Positions 1-8,642 of a stretch of 44,269 nucleotides of DNA are shown here, piece after piece (the first letter of the stretch is position 1; each line of letters starts with the position of its first letter). Origin of the DNA: Synechococcales cyanobacterium bin31.maxbin.ball.101 (GTDB lineage Bacteria; Cyanobacteriota; Cyanobacteriia; Leptolyngbyales; Leptolyngbyaceae); contig JAAFJU010000026.1 in the NCBI GenBank assembly GCA_013298165.1, positions 1 to 44,269 on the forward strand. Direction: 5' to 3'. The notes beneath the pieces are model-generated. The model made no database searches. It saw only the letters and a list, made by a program, of their open reading frames with translations, and was not told where the DNA came from. The translations under genes and the position numbers were made by a program.

Positions 1-1
1 G

Positions 2-415
2 CTCAATGACGCGATCCAACTCACCCAAAAGGCCATCAACCGTCTCGGTCACTGCTTCGAGATTCCTGAATTTTTGCAACTGGCCAATCAGCCCGACGTT
101 CGCAATTACACCCTAGAAATCGTTGGTGGCTTTATCAAAGATCGGAATGATGTTGACCAAATCCTCAGCACAGCCTTGGTGGATTGGCAACTGAATCGCT
201 TGGCGGGAATCGATCGCGACATTTTACGAATTGCGATCGTGGAAATGACCCGTCTGGGAACGCCCCCCGAAGTGGCAATTAATGAAGCAGTAGAGCTGGC
301 AAAGCGTTACAGTGAAGAAGATGGGCATCGGTTTATCAATGGCGTGTTGAAACGGGCCTTTGATCAGTTGGGCTTGAAGAAAACGCCTCGGGGCGCAAAA
401 GGAGTAGTAGAGTAA
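2..415 (+). CDS. nusB: Transcription antitermination factor NusB (5'-truncated)
   Basis: NusB binds boxA RNA with ribosomal protein S10 (NusE) in antitermination complexes on rRNA operons. The frame is open from the left edge of the window, so the gene starts outside it; about 137 residues are visible. The C-terminal half carries family hallmarks: the DWQLNRLAGIDRDILRIA helix, the PPEVAINEAVELAKRYSEED stretch and the FINGVLKRAFD end. A TTG at 74 is an internal codon, not the start. The stop TAA (413-415) overlaps the ftsY ATG by one base, which suggests translational coupling in one transcript. Confidence 0.93.
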   Translation, partial: LNDAIQLTQKAINRLGHCFEIPEFLQLANQPDVRNYTLEIVGGFIKDRNDVDQILSTALVDWQLNRLAGIDRDILRIAIVEMTRLGTPPEVAINEAVELAKRYSEEDGHRFINGVLKRAFDQLGLKKTPRGAKGVVE

Positions 416-1959
416 TGACGTTTAATTGGTTTAATCGCGCGGCTGAATCAGAAGAGCAGACGGAGGCCCCTAAGCCCGAAGAAACCACCGCACCCGAGAC
501 CGCTGCACCTGATCCAGCGGAGGCGTTGACGTTCGCAAAAGCCGCCTACGAACGGCTGAAACAAAAGCAACAGGCGGCTGCGCAACTAGCTGCGCAGCAA
601 GCCGCAGAACAGAAAGATGACGCAGAGCCTGAAGCGGCTGAACCTGAAGCTGTAGAACCAGATGCCGAACCGATCGTTTCAACCCTGGAAGCCCCTACGA
701 TCGTTGCATCAGAACCAGAACCGATCGAAACGCCCGAAGCAGAACTAGCGCCAGTTGCTGCGATCGAACCCGTAGCACCGATCGAAACTCCCGAAGAGCC
801 AGCAGTCCGTCCTCTCTGGATGCAGGCCCAAGCTGAAACCGAAGCTCGGTTGGAAGAATTTCGGGCAACGGCGATCGTCACAGAACCCGAGCCTCAACCT
901 GAACCCACCGCTAAAAAAGTTGAGTACATCTATCCCCCTGACCTCATCCTTGATGACGGCTTCACTTGGGGCGCGGAAGTCCTGGCTGCTCAAGGCCGTC
1001 GCGTCGAAGATATTTCCCTCGAAGAAATCACCTGGCTCAAACGACTGCGCCAAGGTCTCGACAAAACCCGACGTAATCTCGTTAACCAACTTAAGGCGAT
1101 CGTCGGCCAAGGTCCCCTCAACCAAGACGCTGTAGACGAAATTGAAACCCTGCTTCTACAAGCAGATGTCGGCGTCATGGCCACAGACAAAATCGTCGAA
1201 GCCCTACAGACCAAACTCCGCAATGAAGTCCTGCCGCCAGATGAAGCGATCGCCTTCCTGAAGCAACTCCTGCGGGAAATGCTCGACGCGCCTTACACCA
1301 CGGGCGGTTACAAACGTGGGTTCTCCCCTGAAAAGGACAAGCTCAACATTTGGATGATGACGGGTGTGAACGGCGCGGGTAAGACGACCACGATCGGCAA
1401 AATCACCCACGTCGCCTCCAACTCCGGTTACAAATGCCTGATCGCCGCCGCCGACACCTTCCGCGCCGCCGCCGTAGAACAGGTCAAAGTCTGGGGTGCG
1501 CGCAGTGGCGTCGAAGTAATTTCCAACCCAGGCCAAAACACCGACCCCGCTGCTGTGGTCTTCGATGCCATCAGCGCCGCCCAGTCTCGCGGAACCGAAC
1601 TGCTGCTGATCGACACCGCAGGCCGTTTACAAAATAAAAAGAATCTGATGGACGAACTCGCGAAGGTCCGGCGCATCATCGACAAAAAAGTGGGCGATGA
1701 TGTCCAGATTGAAACGCTGCTGGTTCTGGATTCAACCTTGGGACAAAACGGTCTTCAACAGGCCAAGGTGTTTTCCGAAGCGGCCCAAATCAGTGGCGTT
1801 GTTTTGACAAAACTCGATGGCACGGCGAAAGGCGGGATCGCGCTGGCGGTCGTTGAGCAGCTTGGATTGCCGATTCGGTTTATTGGGGCTGGAGAAGGCA
1901 TTGAAGATCTCAGACCGTTCTCGGGATATGAATTTGTCGAGGCATTGATCAGCGGCTAA
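415..1959 (+). CDS. ftsY: Signal recognition particle receptor FtsY
   Basis: FtsY is the SRP receptor GTPase that docks Ffh-bound ribosomes at the membrane. The 514-aa protein has a long acidic, Ala/Glu/Pro-rich A domain (about residues 1-190, with many EPEP/EPIE repeats), an N domain helical bundle (about 200-290) and a G domain. Visible G motifs are GVNGAGKTTT (about 317), DTFRAAAVEQ (about 347), IDTAGR (about 399) and TKLDGTAKGG (about 465). The C-terminal GEGIEDLRPF segment is typical. The start is fixed by the TAATG overlap with nusB. The A domain is low in complexity and its antisense frames give long spurious ORFs. Confidence 0.97.
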   Translation: MTFNWFNRAAESEEQTEAPKPEETTAPETAAPDPAEALTFAKAAYERLKQKQQAAAQLAAQQAAEQKDDAEPEAAEPEAVEPDAEPIVSTLEAPTIVASEPEPIETPEAELAPVAAIEPVAPIETPEEPAVRPLWMQAQAETEARLEEFRATAIVTEPEPQPEPTAKKVEYIYPPDLILDDGFTWGAEVLAAQGRRVEDISLEEITWLKRLRQGLDKTRRNLVNQLKAIVGQGPLNQDAVDEIETLLLQADVGVMATDKIVEALQTKLRNEVLPPDEAIAFLKQLLREMLDAPYTTGGYKRGFSPEKDKLNIWMMTGVNGAGKTTTIGKITHVASNSGYKCLIAAADTFRAAAVEQVKVWGARSGVEVISNPGQNTDPAAVVFDAISAAQSRGTELLLIDTAGRLQNKKNLMDELAKVRRIIDKKVGDDVQIETLLVLDSTLGQNGLQQAKVFSEAAQISGVVLTKLDGTAKGGIALAVVEQLGLPIRFIGAGEGIEDLRPFSGYEFVEALISG

Positions 1960-1996
1960 TGCCTCAGTTTTTCCCGGCACTTAACGGGGTGAAAGC

Positions 1997-2074
1997 ATGA
2001 GCGAGTTAACAACATTCGAATTCGGCAAAGGCCTTTCCTACGCCAACCTGTGCAACTGCCGCAGTTGTACTTAA
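1997..2074 (+). CDS. Candidate 25-aa Cys-rich micropeptide
   Basis: An ATG at 1997 follows a purine-rich GGGGTGAAAGC stretch and opens a 25-codon ORF ending in TAA. The peptide ends in CNCRSCT, so three cysteines fall in the last seven residues. It starts 37 bases after the ftsY stop, and 16 bases after its own stop comes a perfect 12-bp-arm palindrome. This arrangement resembles a leader peptide plus hairpin, or a tiny Cys-rich protein. A remnant of a larger gene is also possible. I do not recognise a family and coding status is unproven. Confidence 0.35.
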   Translation: MSELTTFEFGKGLSYANLCNCRSCT

Positions 2075-2090
2075 AATTCCCCGATCAACT

Positions 2091-2117
2091 AAATCTCTAC
2101 ACACTGTGTAGAGATTT
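2091..2117. repeat. 27-bp perfect palindrome
   Basis: Two 12-base arms (AAATCTCTACAC and its exact complement) flank a 3-base ACT loop. There is no T-run directly after the 3' arm, so it is not a textbook terminator. It could be a weak terminator of nusB-ftsY, an attenuator linked to the micro-ORF, or a dimeric operator. Confidence 0.6.
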
Positions 2118-2272
2118 AAGCTGGAGCCACCTACGCCTGATCATGCGAGTCGGATCACTCTTTAGCATAAGCACAAAACTCTTAACTTTGTGACAGTTGG
2201 TAAGGGGATGGGTCCGATCGCAGCCCGCTTGCTAGGATGAAAGAACCATCCATTTAGTATTCTGCGGTTCCC
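2118..2272. other. Gap upstream of the 2273 gene
   Basis: No convincing ORF. This stretch presumably holds the promoter of the gene starting at 2273. No firm -35/-10 pair was identified. Confidence 0.4.
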
Positions 2273-2617
2273 ATGGCTCAACTTACCTTTAATCTCCCCA
2301 CAGGCTCAGCCCGCGTTGAACTCAGCACCATTGAAGCGATCGCCATCCAGAAAGCCCTCGCTGGGCTATTAGAATCCCTCAAAACCATCGCCAAGCAAAC
2401 CGTCCCTGCGGGTCGTCCCACCCCTCAGCCCGTCTTTGAATATCGCCAAACCGATCGGCTCTTTTTAGAAATTTTCTGTAACCCCAACCTCTATCCCAGC
2501 CCCTTTGCCGCAAAAGTCTTACTCACCATTCGGGACACTCAACTCCGACTCACCGTCGAAACAGACCTGACCCAAATGATCGAAGACGTCAATCAATTTG
2601 TCGAAGCTCACGCCTAA
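2273..2617 (+). CDS. Conserved hypothetical protein, 114 aa
   Basis: I do not recognise a functional family. The protein has no signal peptide or membrane segment and looks like a small soluble alpha/beta fold: an N-terminal strand-rich segment, an amphipathic helix around residues 22-42 (EAIAIQKALAGLLESLKTIA), then alternating hydrophobic strands and a final helix. The FNLPTG, EYRQTDRLFLEIFCNP and TVETDLTQMIEDVNQFV segments look conserved rather than random, and codon use resembles the neighbours. ATG start at 2273. It is probably monocistronic, lying between ftsY and the next small gene. Confidence 0.75.
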   Translation: MAQLTFNLPTGSARVELSTIEAIAIQKALAGLLESLKTIAKQTVPAGRPTPQPVFEYRQTDRLFLEIFCNPNLYPSPFAAKVLLTIRDTQLRLTVETDLTQMIEDVNQFVEAHA

Positions 2618-2713
2618 CACCAGGATGATTGATCCGGATGATCACGGAAAATCCCCACAGGCCGAAATCATCGATTTAAAATAGACAAAGATGACACACC
2701 CGAGGCACCGACG

Positions 2714-3073
2714 ATGAATACTGATAATCTTTTACAACTGTTCCAGAACGGCTTTCGCGTTGCGATCGGCAGTGCCACCCAACTCGCCGAAACCCTCCAA
2801 AACCCCCAGACCACGACCGAAACCTGGAATCGCCTCACCCAAAACCCCACCCAATTTGCCCAGGACCTCGCCGAAAAAGGCGCTAAAACGGAGCAAGAAG
2901 CTCGTCAAGCCGTCGATCGGCTCTGGCAACAGCAGAATCCCTCCGAAGTCACCATCACAACCACTGCCACCGCCGTTACCCCCGATGCACAGGCTGAACT
3001 GCAAGATCTGATGGCACAACTGAAAGCACTTCGATCGGAAATTGCGCAGCTTCGACAACAGCGTCAAGCCTAA
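2714..3073 (+). CDS. Small phasin-like coiled-coil protein, 119 aa
   Basis: Soluble 119-aa protein with no signal peptide. The N-terminal half is helical and Gln/Asn/Thr-rich (ATQLAETLQNPQTTTETWN). A Thr-rich hinge (VTITTTATAVT) leads to a C-terminal heptad-like coiled coil (LQDLMAQLKALRSEIAQLRQQRQ). The arrangement recalls small phasin-like or granule-associated cyanobacterial proteins, but that is only resemblance in composition. A hairpin follows the stop, consistent with a single-gene transcript. Confidence 0.7.
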   Translation: MNTDNLLQLFQNGFRVAIGSATQLAETLQNPQTTTETWNRLTQNPTQFAQDLAEKGAKTEQEARQAVDRLWQQQNPSEVTITTTATAVTPDAQAELQDLMAQLKALRSEIAQLRQQRQA

Positions 3074-3107
3074 AGTATTTAAATTTAAGGATTTGAATCA
3101 AATGATA

Positions 3108-3144
3108 AAGCCGCTAGAACAACACTGGCGGCTTATCTTTTAAC
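3108..3144 (+). terminator. Rho-independent terminator after the 2714 gene
   Basis: Arms AAGCCGC (3108-3114) and GCGGCTT (3128-3134) form a GC-rich stem, and the 3' arm runs into ATCTTTT. It sits 35 bases after the stop of the upstream plus-strand gene, between convergent genes. Confidence 0.6.
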
Positions 3145-3174
3145 TGACTCAAATGCAATACTTCTTAACATGAA

Positions 3175-3645
3175 CTAATACGAAACAGTCCGTTCCCAAA
3201 TGCGTTCTAAGCTTTCCACAAATGCCCGTTGACGCATTAATTGACGATGAAGATGTAACGTTCGGAAACTAATCCCAACCAATACCACACCCGGCAAACC
3301 AAGATAAATCATTTTGAGTAGCATGTCAGTTGCTCCATCAAGGGGTTGAGCAGAGGAAGTCACAGGAGAACGTTCGCAAATTACCGCCGTCGGTGTCGTC
3401 GTAGAAGGCTGACAGGTCAGCGCTTCGCCCTGGTCAGTTCGGGCCGCAAAGGCAGGACTGGGTGCGGATGGGTTCGACATCTGAGCCATCACAGGTTCCG
3501 ACATCAAGACTGAAAACCCACAGACGATCGCAGCGATTGCTCCGAAATGAAACGCTCCGACAGGTCTTGGCTTCATCACGGATTCGGAAGATGGATGCGG
3601 AACAGAAGACCTAACCCGATCGGAGTGAGTTGGATTGCCATTCAT
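3175..3645 (-). CDS. Hypothetical exported/membrane protein, 156 aa
   Basis: I do not recognise a family. The chosen start is the ATG at 3645 because a strong ribosome-binding site (GGAGGAG) lies five bases upstream on the minus strand; the frame stays open 36 codons further upstream, but nothing supports that extension. An early hydrophobic segment (GAIAAIVCGFSVLM, ending EPVMAQ) looks like a signal peptide with an AxA-type cleavage site. A Ser/Pro/Thr-rich region with two Cys (LTCQPS, VICERS) follows, then a second transmembrane helix (LLKMIYLGLPGVVLVGISF) and a basic C-terminal tail. Confidence 0.65.
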   Translation of the reverse strand: MNGNPTHSDRVRSSVPHPSSESVMKPRPVGAFHFGAIAAIVCGFSVLMSEPVMAQMSNPSAPSPAFAARTDQGEALTCQPSTTTPTAVICERSPVTSSAQPLDGATDMLLKMIYLGLPGVVLVGISFRTLHLHRQLMRQRAFVESLERIWERTVSY

Positions 3646-3936
3646 AGAACTCCTCCAAAATTGAAGTGAAGGTATGAATCCCTGCTGAATAACTTTAGGG
3701 ATCGTCGGACTGATGCTTCTAATCTTAAAAGATGAAACCAAAGTCAAACTCATGCCTTAATAATTGTTCGCTATCTCACAACGCCTGATTGATTTCACTG
3801 CATAAAAAGACTGTAAAAAAAAGAACTAATCCTAAAGAAAAGATTACAAATCAAATCATTTTGGATGAGTTCTTTGAGTCGTTGCTCTTGAGTCATTGTT
3901 TTGAGCAAGTTGTTTTTTAGACGAGTCGTCGGGAAT
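3646..3936. other. Gap between minus-strand genes
   Basis: A-rich spacer between the ubiD-family stop and the small membrane protein. It should contain the promoter of the latter. No gene, RNA or repeat was recognised. Confidence 0.5.
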
Positions 3937-5457
3937 TTATTTTCGAGGATGGGTTTCATACCCAAACTTATTGGGATCGGCGGCGGTCAGGTCAATATCT
4001 GCCAAGCCGTACTCAGCCCAGCGTTGACTGACTGTTTTAGCCGTCTCAGGATCGCTCACCAAGGCTTCTCCCCAGACTCGATCGGTTTCAGGATACATCT
4101 TCGTCGTCGCATCAATGCCCATCTTGCTGCCTAGACCCGATCGTTCCGTCGCAAAGTCCAAAGAGTCAAAGGGATTATCCGGCAAAACAAAAACATCCCG
4201 AGCGGGATCAACCTTGGACGTCATGGCCCAAACCACTGCACGGGGATCGCGGATATTAATGTCCTTATCGACCACAATGACAAACTTGGTATAGGTAAAC
4301 TGCGGCAACGCACTCCAGAATGCCAATGCAGCCCGTCTAGCCTGACCGGGATAGGATTTATCAATGGACAGAATTGCGGCCTTGTATGAGAGCGATTCCA
4401 TCGGTAGAAAGAAGTCCTGAATCTCCGGCACCTGCTGTCGCAAAATTGGGGTGTAGATCCGATTGAGGGCGATCGCCATCATGGCATCTTCCTTCGGTGG
4501 ACGACCGCTGAAGCTAGTCATGTAGATGGGATTTTTGCGGTGAGTCATGCAGTGGAAGCGGATCAGCGGCGCATTCTCCCGCACGGGACCGTAGTAGCCC
4601 ATGTGGTCCCCGGCAGGACCGTCCACGCCGATTTCGCCCGGTGTAATTGTCCCTTCTAAGACAAACTCTGACGTGGCGGGCACTTCTAGATCGACGGTTT
4701 TACATTTCGCTAAGTGAAGACCCGAACCACTGTACAGACCTGCAAACAGCCATTCGGACATGTCTAGCGGCAATGGGGTCGCTGCTGCCATGATCACGAT
4801 CGGATCCACACCGATCGCCACTGCGACTTCCAAGGGTTGGCCCAGTTCTGCCGCTTTACGCAAGTGACGGGTTGCGCCGCGCACGGACAGCCACTGCACC
4901 GTCATGGTGTTCTTGTCTTGGAGCTGGAGACGGTAGACGCCGATGTTGGGGATTTTGGTTTCGGGGTCTTTGGTAATCATTAAGCCGAGGGTAATCACCT
5001 TCCCTGCGTCGCCGGGATAAACCTTCAGCATGGGGATTTGGTTCAGATCCACCTCATCGTCCTTTAGGACCACCTGCTGACAGGCGGGAAACAGATCCAG
5101 ATCTGGTTTGGCCTTCAACACGTCGAACAGCACTTTGCCCAGATCAAAGGCTTGCTGGATTTTTTTGGGGGGACGAGGTTGGTAGAGGATGGCTAGCTTT
5201 TTGCCGAGGGCTTCTAGTTCGTCAACGGACTCCATGTTCATCGCTTGGGTGATGCGATCGACGGTCCCCATTAAATTCACCGCCACGGGGTAGGGTGAGC
5301 CTTTGACGTTTTCAAAGAGCAAACCCGGTCCGCCGCATTGCAACATGCGCTGAGCGATCTCTGCGATTTCTAAATCGGGGTCAACAGGCACCGTAATCCG
5401 ACGCAACTTTCCCTTATCTTCGAGTTGCTTAATAAAGCCCCGTAAATCTCTCGGCAT
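3937..5457 (-). CDS. ubiD: UbiD family decarboxylase
   Basis: UbiD enzymes use prenylated FMN to remove carboxylate from aromatic acids. In cyanobacteria a member is thought to act on the prenylated 4-hydroxybenzoate precursor of plastoquinone. The 506-aa length is normal. Visible family features are the N-terminal DLRGFIKQLE, the NIGVYRLQ segment with Arg176 at the expected cofactor region, acidic residues E264 and E268 in SEFVLEG, and the GDHMGYYG loop (about 283-290). The C-terminal multimerisation part carries KMGIDATTK. The partner prenyltransferase UbiX is not in the window. The first ATG starts at the canonical MPRDLR. Confidence 0.93.
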   Translation of the reverse strand: MPRDLRGFIKQLEDKGKLRRITVPVDPDLEIAEIAQRMLQCGGPGLLFENVKGSPYPVAVNLMGTVDRITQAMNMESVDELEALGKKLAILYQPRPPKKIQQAFDLGKVLFDVLKAKPDLDLFPACQQVVLKDDEVDLNQIPMLKVYPGDAGKVITLGLMITKDPETKIPNIGVYRLQLQDKNTMTVQWLSVRGATRHLRKAAELGQPLEVAVAIGVDPIVIMAAATPLPLDMSEWLFAGLYSGSGLHLAKCKTVDLEVPATSEFVLEGTITPGEIGVDGPAGDHMGYYGPVRENAPLIRFHCMTHRKNPIYMTSFSGRPPKEDAMMAIALNRIYTPILRQQVPEIQDFFLPMESLSYKAAILSIDKSYPGQARRAALAFWSALPQFTYTKFVIVVDKDINIRDPRAVVWAMTSKVDPARDVFVLPDNPFDSLDFATERSGLGSKMGIDATTKMYPETDRVWGEALVSDPETAKTVSQRWAEYGLADIDLTAADPNKFGYETHPRK

Positions 5458-5492
5458 ACTTTTAACCTAGTTTTAACCGTAAACCCAATCCT

Positions 5493-6365
5493 TTATCGAA
5501 CCGTGCGAAGGCGATGGGTGGCGATCGTAATCCCCCCATCATGACGCGCTAACACGGCCGAAATCCACCGCGTCTCTGGAACTGCCGAGGCCATACCCAG
5601 CTTGAAAAAACCACCCGATCGAAGACGACTGAGTTTCACGACAGAGCTGTCAGTCTTCGGAAGGGGAGCTTGAGCCTTGCGGGGCTGAGTGCGCCCTGTG
5701 AGCAATTCTGCAAGGGATGGAATCTTCAGTTGAAGCTGGCTTTGCGTTAACAGCAAAGGGGAAACAGGGTTGTCGAAAACAGTGCCCATAAATAAGTCAT
5801 CTTCCATGGGTTCCTGGACGATCGCTTCATACTTGAATGCCTTCCCAACAGGAACGGTGTCCGGCAAATTAACGATGACCGTGGGAGGCTTTTCTCCGAT
5901 GGAAATTCGAGTTTGTTCTGACAGGATGGCTTGCGATCGAATGCGATTGGCCTGTACAGTCTGCTGCGATCGAATGGTGCCGCTGATCTTCCAGACTTGC
6001 CCTGCGGGATTACTCCGACGACCGTTGATCGTGGTCAAGGTTTCGATCGTTTCGTTGCCCGCCGTCATCTCACTGCGAAGAATTTCGGTTTTGTAGGTGA
6101 GGTTGGGATATTGCTTCCAGAGGCGCTGCAGGGCTTGGGGGAGACTCTGGCGGTTGTAGCCATCTTCATGGCTGTAGTCGTCGGTCAATAGGTCAGAGAC
6201 CGCGCTGAGATTTTTGGTGTTAAGAGCAGTATCTAGGGCACTTACTAAGGGCTGGCTCGGCGAGGCAACAACCGCAAAGGCTTTCTCATTAAAGGGAATG
6301 AGAGCAAGTAAGGCGGCAGCAGAAAGAGTCCAAAGTCGAGCAATGATCACAATGCGTCCTGTCAT
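5493..6365 (-). CDS. Exported NTF2-like (SnoaL-type) domain protein
   Basis: Secreted protein of about 290 aa with unknown role. The start chosen (6365) gives a clean signal peptide: basic MTGRIVIIAR, hydrophobic LWTLSAAALLALIPF, then AFA. The frame is open to 6455, but that start would leave only a few bases to the divergent murG. After the signal, residues matching ALDTALNTKNLSAVSDLLTDDY followed by LWKQYPNLTYKTE and TING resemble an NTF2/SnoaL cone fold. The second half (PPTVIVNLPDTVPVGKAF) resembles a beta-sandwich. No catalytic residues are evident. No strong ribosome-binding site supports either start. Confidence 0.7.
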   Translation of the reverse strand: MTGRIVIIARLWTLSAAALLALIPFNEKAFAVVASPSQPLVSALDTALNTKNLSAVSDLLTDDYSHEDGYNRQSLPQALQRLWKQYPNLTYKTEILRSEMTAGNETIETLTTINGRRSNPAGQVWKISGTIRSQQTVQANRIRSQAILSEQTRISIGEKPPTVIVNLPDTVPVGKAFKYEAIVQEPMEDDLFMGTVFDNPVSPLLLTQSQLQLKIPSLAELLTGRTQPRKAQAPLPKTDSSVVKLSRLRSGGFFKLGMASAVPETRWISAVLARHDGGITIATHRLRTVR

Positions 6366-6490
6366 CTGGTGAAGGTCTGTAGTAACCACAAGGATACCTA
6401 ATCCAGTATAGAGGAGTCGGTGGCGAGACGGACGATCGATAGTAGAATGCGTCATGTCCCACCCCCAAGAATTTGAGTTCGGTCTTTTCT

Positions 6491-7582
6491 GTGGCTTCTT
6501 CTAATTTTTCTCAACCGCGTCTCCTGATTGCTGCCAGTGGAACCGGAGGCCATGTGTTTCCAGCGGTGGCGATCGCGGAGCAACTGACGGATTATCACAT
6601 TGAGTGGCTGGGGGTGCCCGATCGGATGGAGGGCAAGCTGGTGGGCGATCGCTATCGGCTCCATACGGTAAATGTAGCGGGGTTTCAAGGAAAGCCCGGT
6701 CTGGGCACGATCAAGACGCTATGGCGACTGATTGCCTCAATTCAGACGGTTCGCACGATTTTAAAGCGCGGCAAGTTTCAAGGGGTGTTTACGACGGGGG
6801 GCTATATTTCAGCTCCGGCCATCATTGCGGCGAAGTCCTTGGGGCTTCCTGTGGTGTTGCATGAGTCCAATGCGCTACCGGGAAAGGTGACAAGATTTTT
6901 AGCGCCTTGGTGTACAACGGTAGCGGTAGGGTTTGCAGTGGCGGCGAAGTCTTTGAAGGCCAAGACGGTTTGCACAGGGACGCCTGTTCGATCGCAGTTT
7001 TTTGAAACCGCTGAAACTTTAGAAGGATTAGAAGATGTTCCCAAGGATGTGCCGTTAGTCGTGATGGTGGGAGGCAGTCAGGGTGCCGTAGCGTTAAACC
7101 AATTGGTCCGGGATGCGGCTCCAAGATTGTTTGAGCAGGGCATTTGGCTGGTTCATCAGACGGGCGAGTCGGACCAAAAGGCTAATAGTTTAAGTCATCC
7201 ACAGTACCGATCGCTTCCCTTTTACCCACACATGGCAGCGTTATTTCGGCGGGCAGATTTGGTGATTGGCCGATCGGGTGCGGGGACGTTAACAGAACTC
7301 GCCATGACCCACACGCCATCGATTTTAGTGCCCTACCCTTACGCAGCAGAAGACCACCAAGCGATCAATGCCAAAGAGTTTGTCAAAGTGGGTGCGGCGC
7401 AGATGTTTCGGCAATCGGAACTGCAACCGGAAACGCTAGCGGAAGCAGTTTTAGGATTGCTGGGGTCGCAGCCAGAAGCACAGGCGAAAAAGCAAGCGAT
7501 GCGATCGGCAGCGCAATCGTTAGCAGTTCCCGATAGTGCAAAGCGAGTCGCTGATTTATTACGTGAATTGATGGTTGCGTAG
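6491..7582 (+). CDS. murG: UDP-GlcNAc:lipid I N-acetylglucosaminyltransferase MurG
   Basis: MurG transfers GlcNAc from UDP-GlcNAc to undecaprenyl-PP-MurNAc-pentapeptide (lipid I) on the cytoplasmic face, making lipid II for peptidoglycan. The GT-B fold motifs are present: N-terminal LLIAASGTGGHVFPA, HESNALPGKVTRFL, the mid-protein GGSQGA, VHQTGESD, and the nucleotide-sugar site GRSGAGTLTELA followed by PYPYAAEDHQ. The start is ambiguous: GTG at 6491 gives the usual short N-terminus, and TTG at 6473 adds six residues. It diverges from the exported protein at 5493-6365 and converges on hpf, with a palindromic repeat pair between. Confidence 0.95.
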   Translation: MASSNFSQPRLLIAASGTGGHVFPAVAIAEQLTDYHIEWLGVPDRMEGKLVGDRYRLHTVNVAGFQGKPGLGTIKTLWRLIASIQTVRTILKRGKFQGVFTTGGYISAPAIIAAKSLGLPVVLHESNALPGKVTRFLAPWCTTVAVGFAVAAKSLKAKTVCTGTPVRSQFFETAETLEGLEDVPKDVPLVVMVGGSQGAVALNQLVRDAAPRLFEQGIWLVHQTGESDQKANSLSHPQYRSLPFYPHMAALFRRADLVIGRSGAGTLTELAMTHTPSILVPYPYAAEDHQAINAKEFVKVGAAQMFRQSELQPETLAEAVLGLLGSQPEAQAKKQAMRSAAQSLAVPDSAKRVADLLRELMVA

Positions 7583-7587
7583 TCCCT

Positions 7588-7682
7588 GACGAACCGCCCC
7601 CGGCCCCCAAGTTTGGGGGAGTAAGAAGCATCTCCATAAAATCATAGCCCCCAGAATTGGGGGTTTGGGGGCGGTTCGCCAG
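7588..7682. repeat. Inverted pair of GC-rich palindromic repeats (family A)
   Basis: Copy 1 (7588-7621) and copy 2 (7646-7682) face each other. Each contains an inner hairpin of C5/G5 arms around AAGTTT or AATT, and the outer CGAACCGCCCCC / GGGGGCGGTTCG sequences are complementary. The pair can fold into one long structure. The same element recurs at 25389-25424 and 34770-34806. It lies between the convergent genes murG and hpf. Confidence 0.9.
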
Positions 7683-7707
7683 TATAAATTGCAAAAACAA
7701 ACCATTT

Positions 7708-7754
7708 AAAAAAACAACAGATAGGACGATCGAACATCATCGATCGTCCTATCT
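7708..7754 (-). terminator. Intrinsic terminator of hpf/lrtA
   Basis: Arms of 15 bases (7719-7733 and 7740-7754) form a perfect stem with a 6-base loop. On the minus strand the stem is followed by GTTGTTTTTTT, a classical U-tract. It lies 23 bases past the hpf stop. Confidence 0.9.
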
Positions 7755-7776
7755 GGTTCAATCCAATCAAATCAAG

Positions 7777-8478
7777 CTAGAGTTCCATGGCTCCCAATGC
7801 ATGAGCCATCTCATCCATTGGATCAAAGTCACTATGAGAACCACCACCCACAGTTTGGAGCTGTTTCTCATTACTTTGCAGATTGGCATAACTGCGTGTA
7901 TGCACGTTATTACGGGGTTGAATCACGCCATAGCCGCTGTGATTGCGTTCGTAAATGACATTGATTTCACCTGTTTCCACATTGCGGAACATATAGAAAT
8001 CATGGTCTACCAATTGCAAATGACTTAACGCATCTTCGATCGTCATCTCCGGCATGGAGAAATACTTCATCCGCACCACTTCCGGCGGTAATTGCGGTTC
8101 CTTTCCTTTGTAATCTAGAGTGACGATCGGCGTCTCAGCCATCGCTAGTACTTCTTTAATTGGCTCTTGATGGGAGTTACGGCGACGTTCCTTATATTTT
8201 TTTAACTGTCTTGCAATTTTATCAACCACTAAATCAATACTCATGTACAGGTTTTCGTTACTCTCCTGCGCTCGAACGACGGAACCATTGACATAGATTG
8301 TCACTTCAGCGGTCTGCTTGCTGGGGAAGACCTTCGGGTTTCGCTCTACCGAGAGGTCAACATCAACTTTGGTGAGATTCGGACTAAAGTGAAGGGCAGC
8401 TTTTTCTATTTTCTGGTTAACGTACTCACGAATCGCATTCGTAATTTCGATGTTTTTACCCTGGATCACAAGCTTCAT
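7777..8478 (-). CDS. hpf: Long-form ribosome hibernation factor (HPF/LrtA)
   Basis: Long HPF binds the 30S decoding centre and dimerises 70S ribosomes into inactive 100S particles. The cyanobacterial form is known as LrtA, from a light-repressed transcript. The protein is 233 aa from the ATG at 8478, preceded by GGAG at suitable spacing; an upstream in-frame ATG (8517) adds 13 unsupported residues. The N-terminal S30AE domain (about 1-105) starts MKLVIQGKNIEITNAIREYV. A linker follows, then the C-terminal dimerisation domain (about 145-205, FSMPEMTIEDALSHLQLVDHD, FYMFRNVETG, NVIYER). A strong terminator follows it and a 44-aa ORF precedes it on the same strand. Confidence 0.95.
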   Translation of the reverse strand: MKLVIQGKNIEITNAIREYVNQKIEKAALHFSPNLTKVDVDLSVERNPKVFPSKQTAEVTIYVNGSVVRAQESNENLYMSIDLVVDKIARQLKKYKERRRNSHQEPIKEVLAMAETPIVTLDYKGKEPQLPPEVVRMKYFSMPEMTIEDALSHLQLVDHDFYMFRNVETGEINVIYERNHSGYGVIQPRNNVHTRSYANLQSNEKQLQTVGGGSHSDFDPMDEMAHALGAMEL

Positions 8479-8642
8479 AAGCCTAACTCCACTAAAAAGA
8501 TGAAATTGAGTAATCAAACATCTGACTTAAATGATCATAGATCGATGAGATGGGCAGGCGAGGATACATCACTCAAACCTTGTCGTAGAAACCATCTTAG
8601 ACGTCAAAGCATTTGTCAGAATCATACTAAAATTACCAGAAT

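Noticed and set aside
546..881. Ser/Ala-rich antisense ORF in ftsY
   Set aside because: It is the complement of the low-complexity acidic A domain of FtsY. No independent support.
7588..7682. Possible IS or MITE with terminal inverted repeats
   Set aside because: The pair is only about 95 bases, has no evident target duplication, and single copies occur elsewhere. It fits a palindromic repeat unit better than a transposon.
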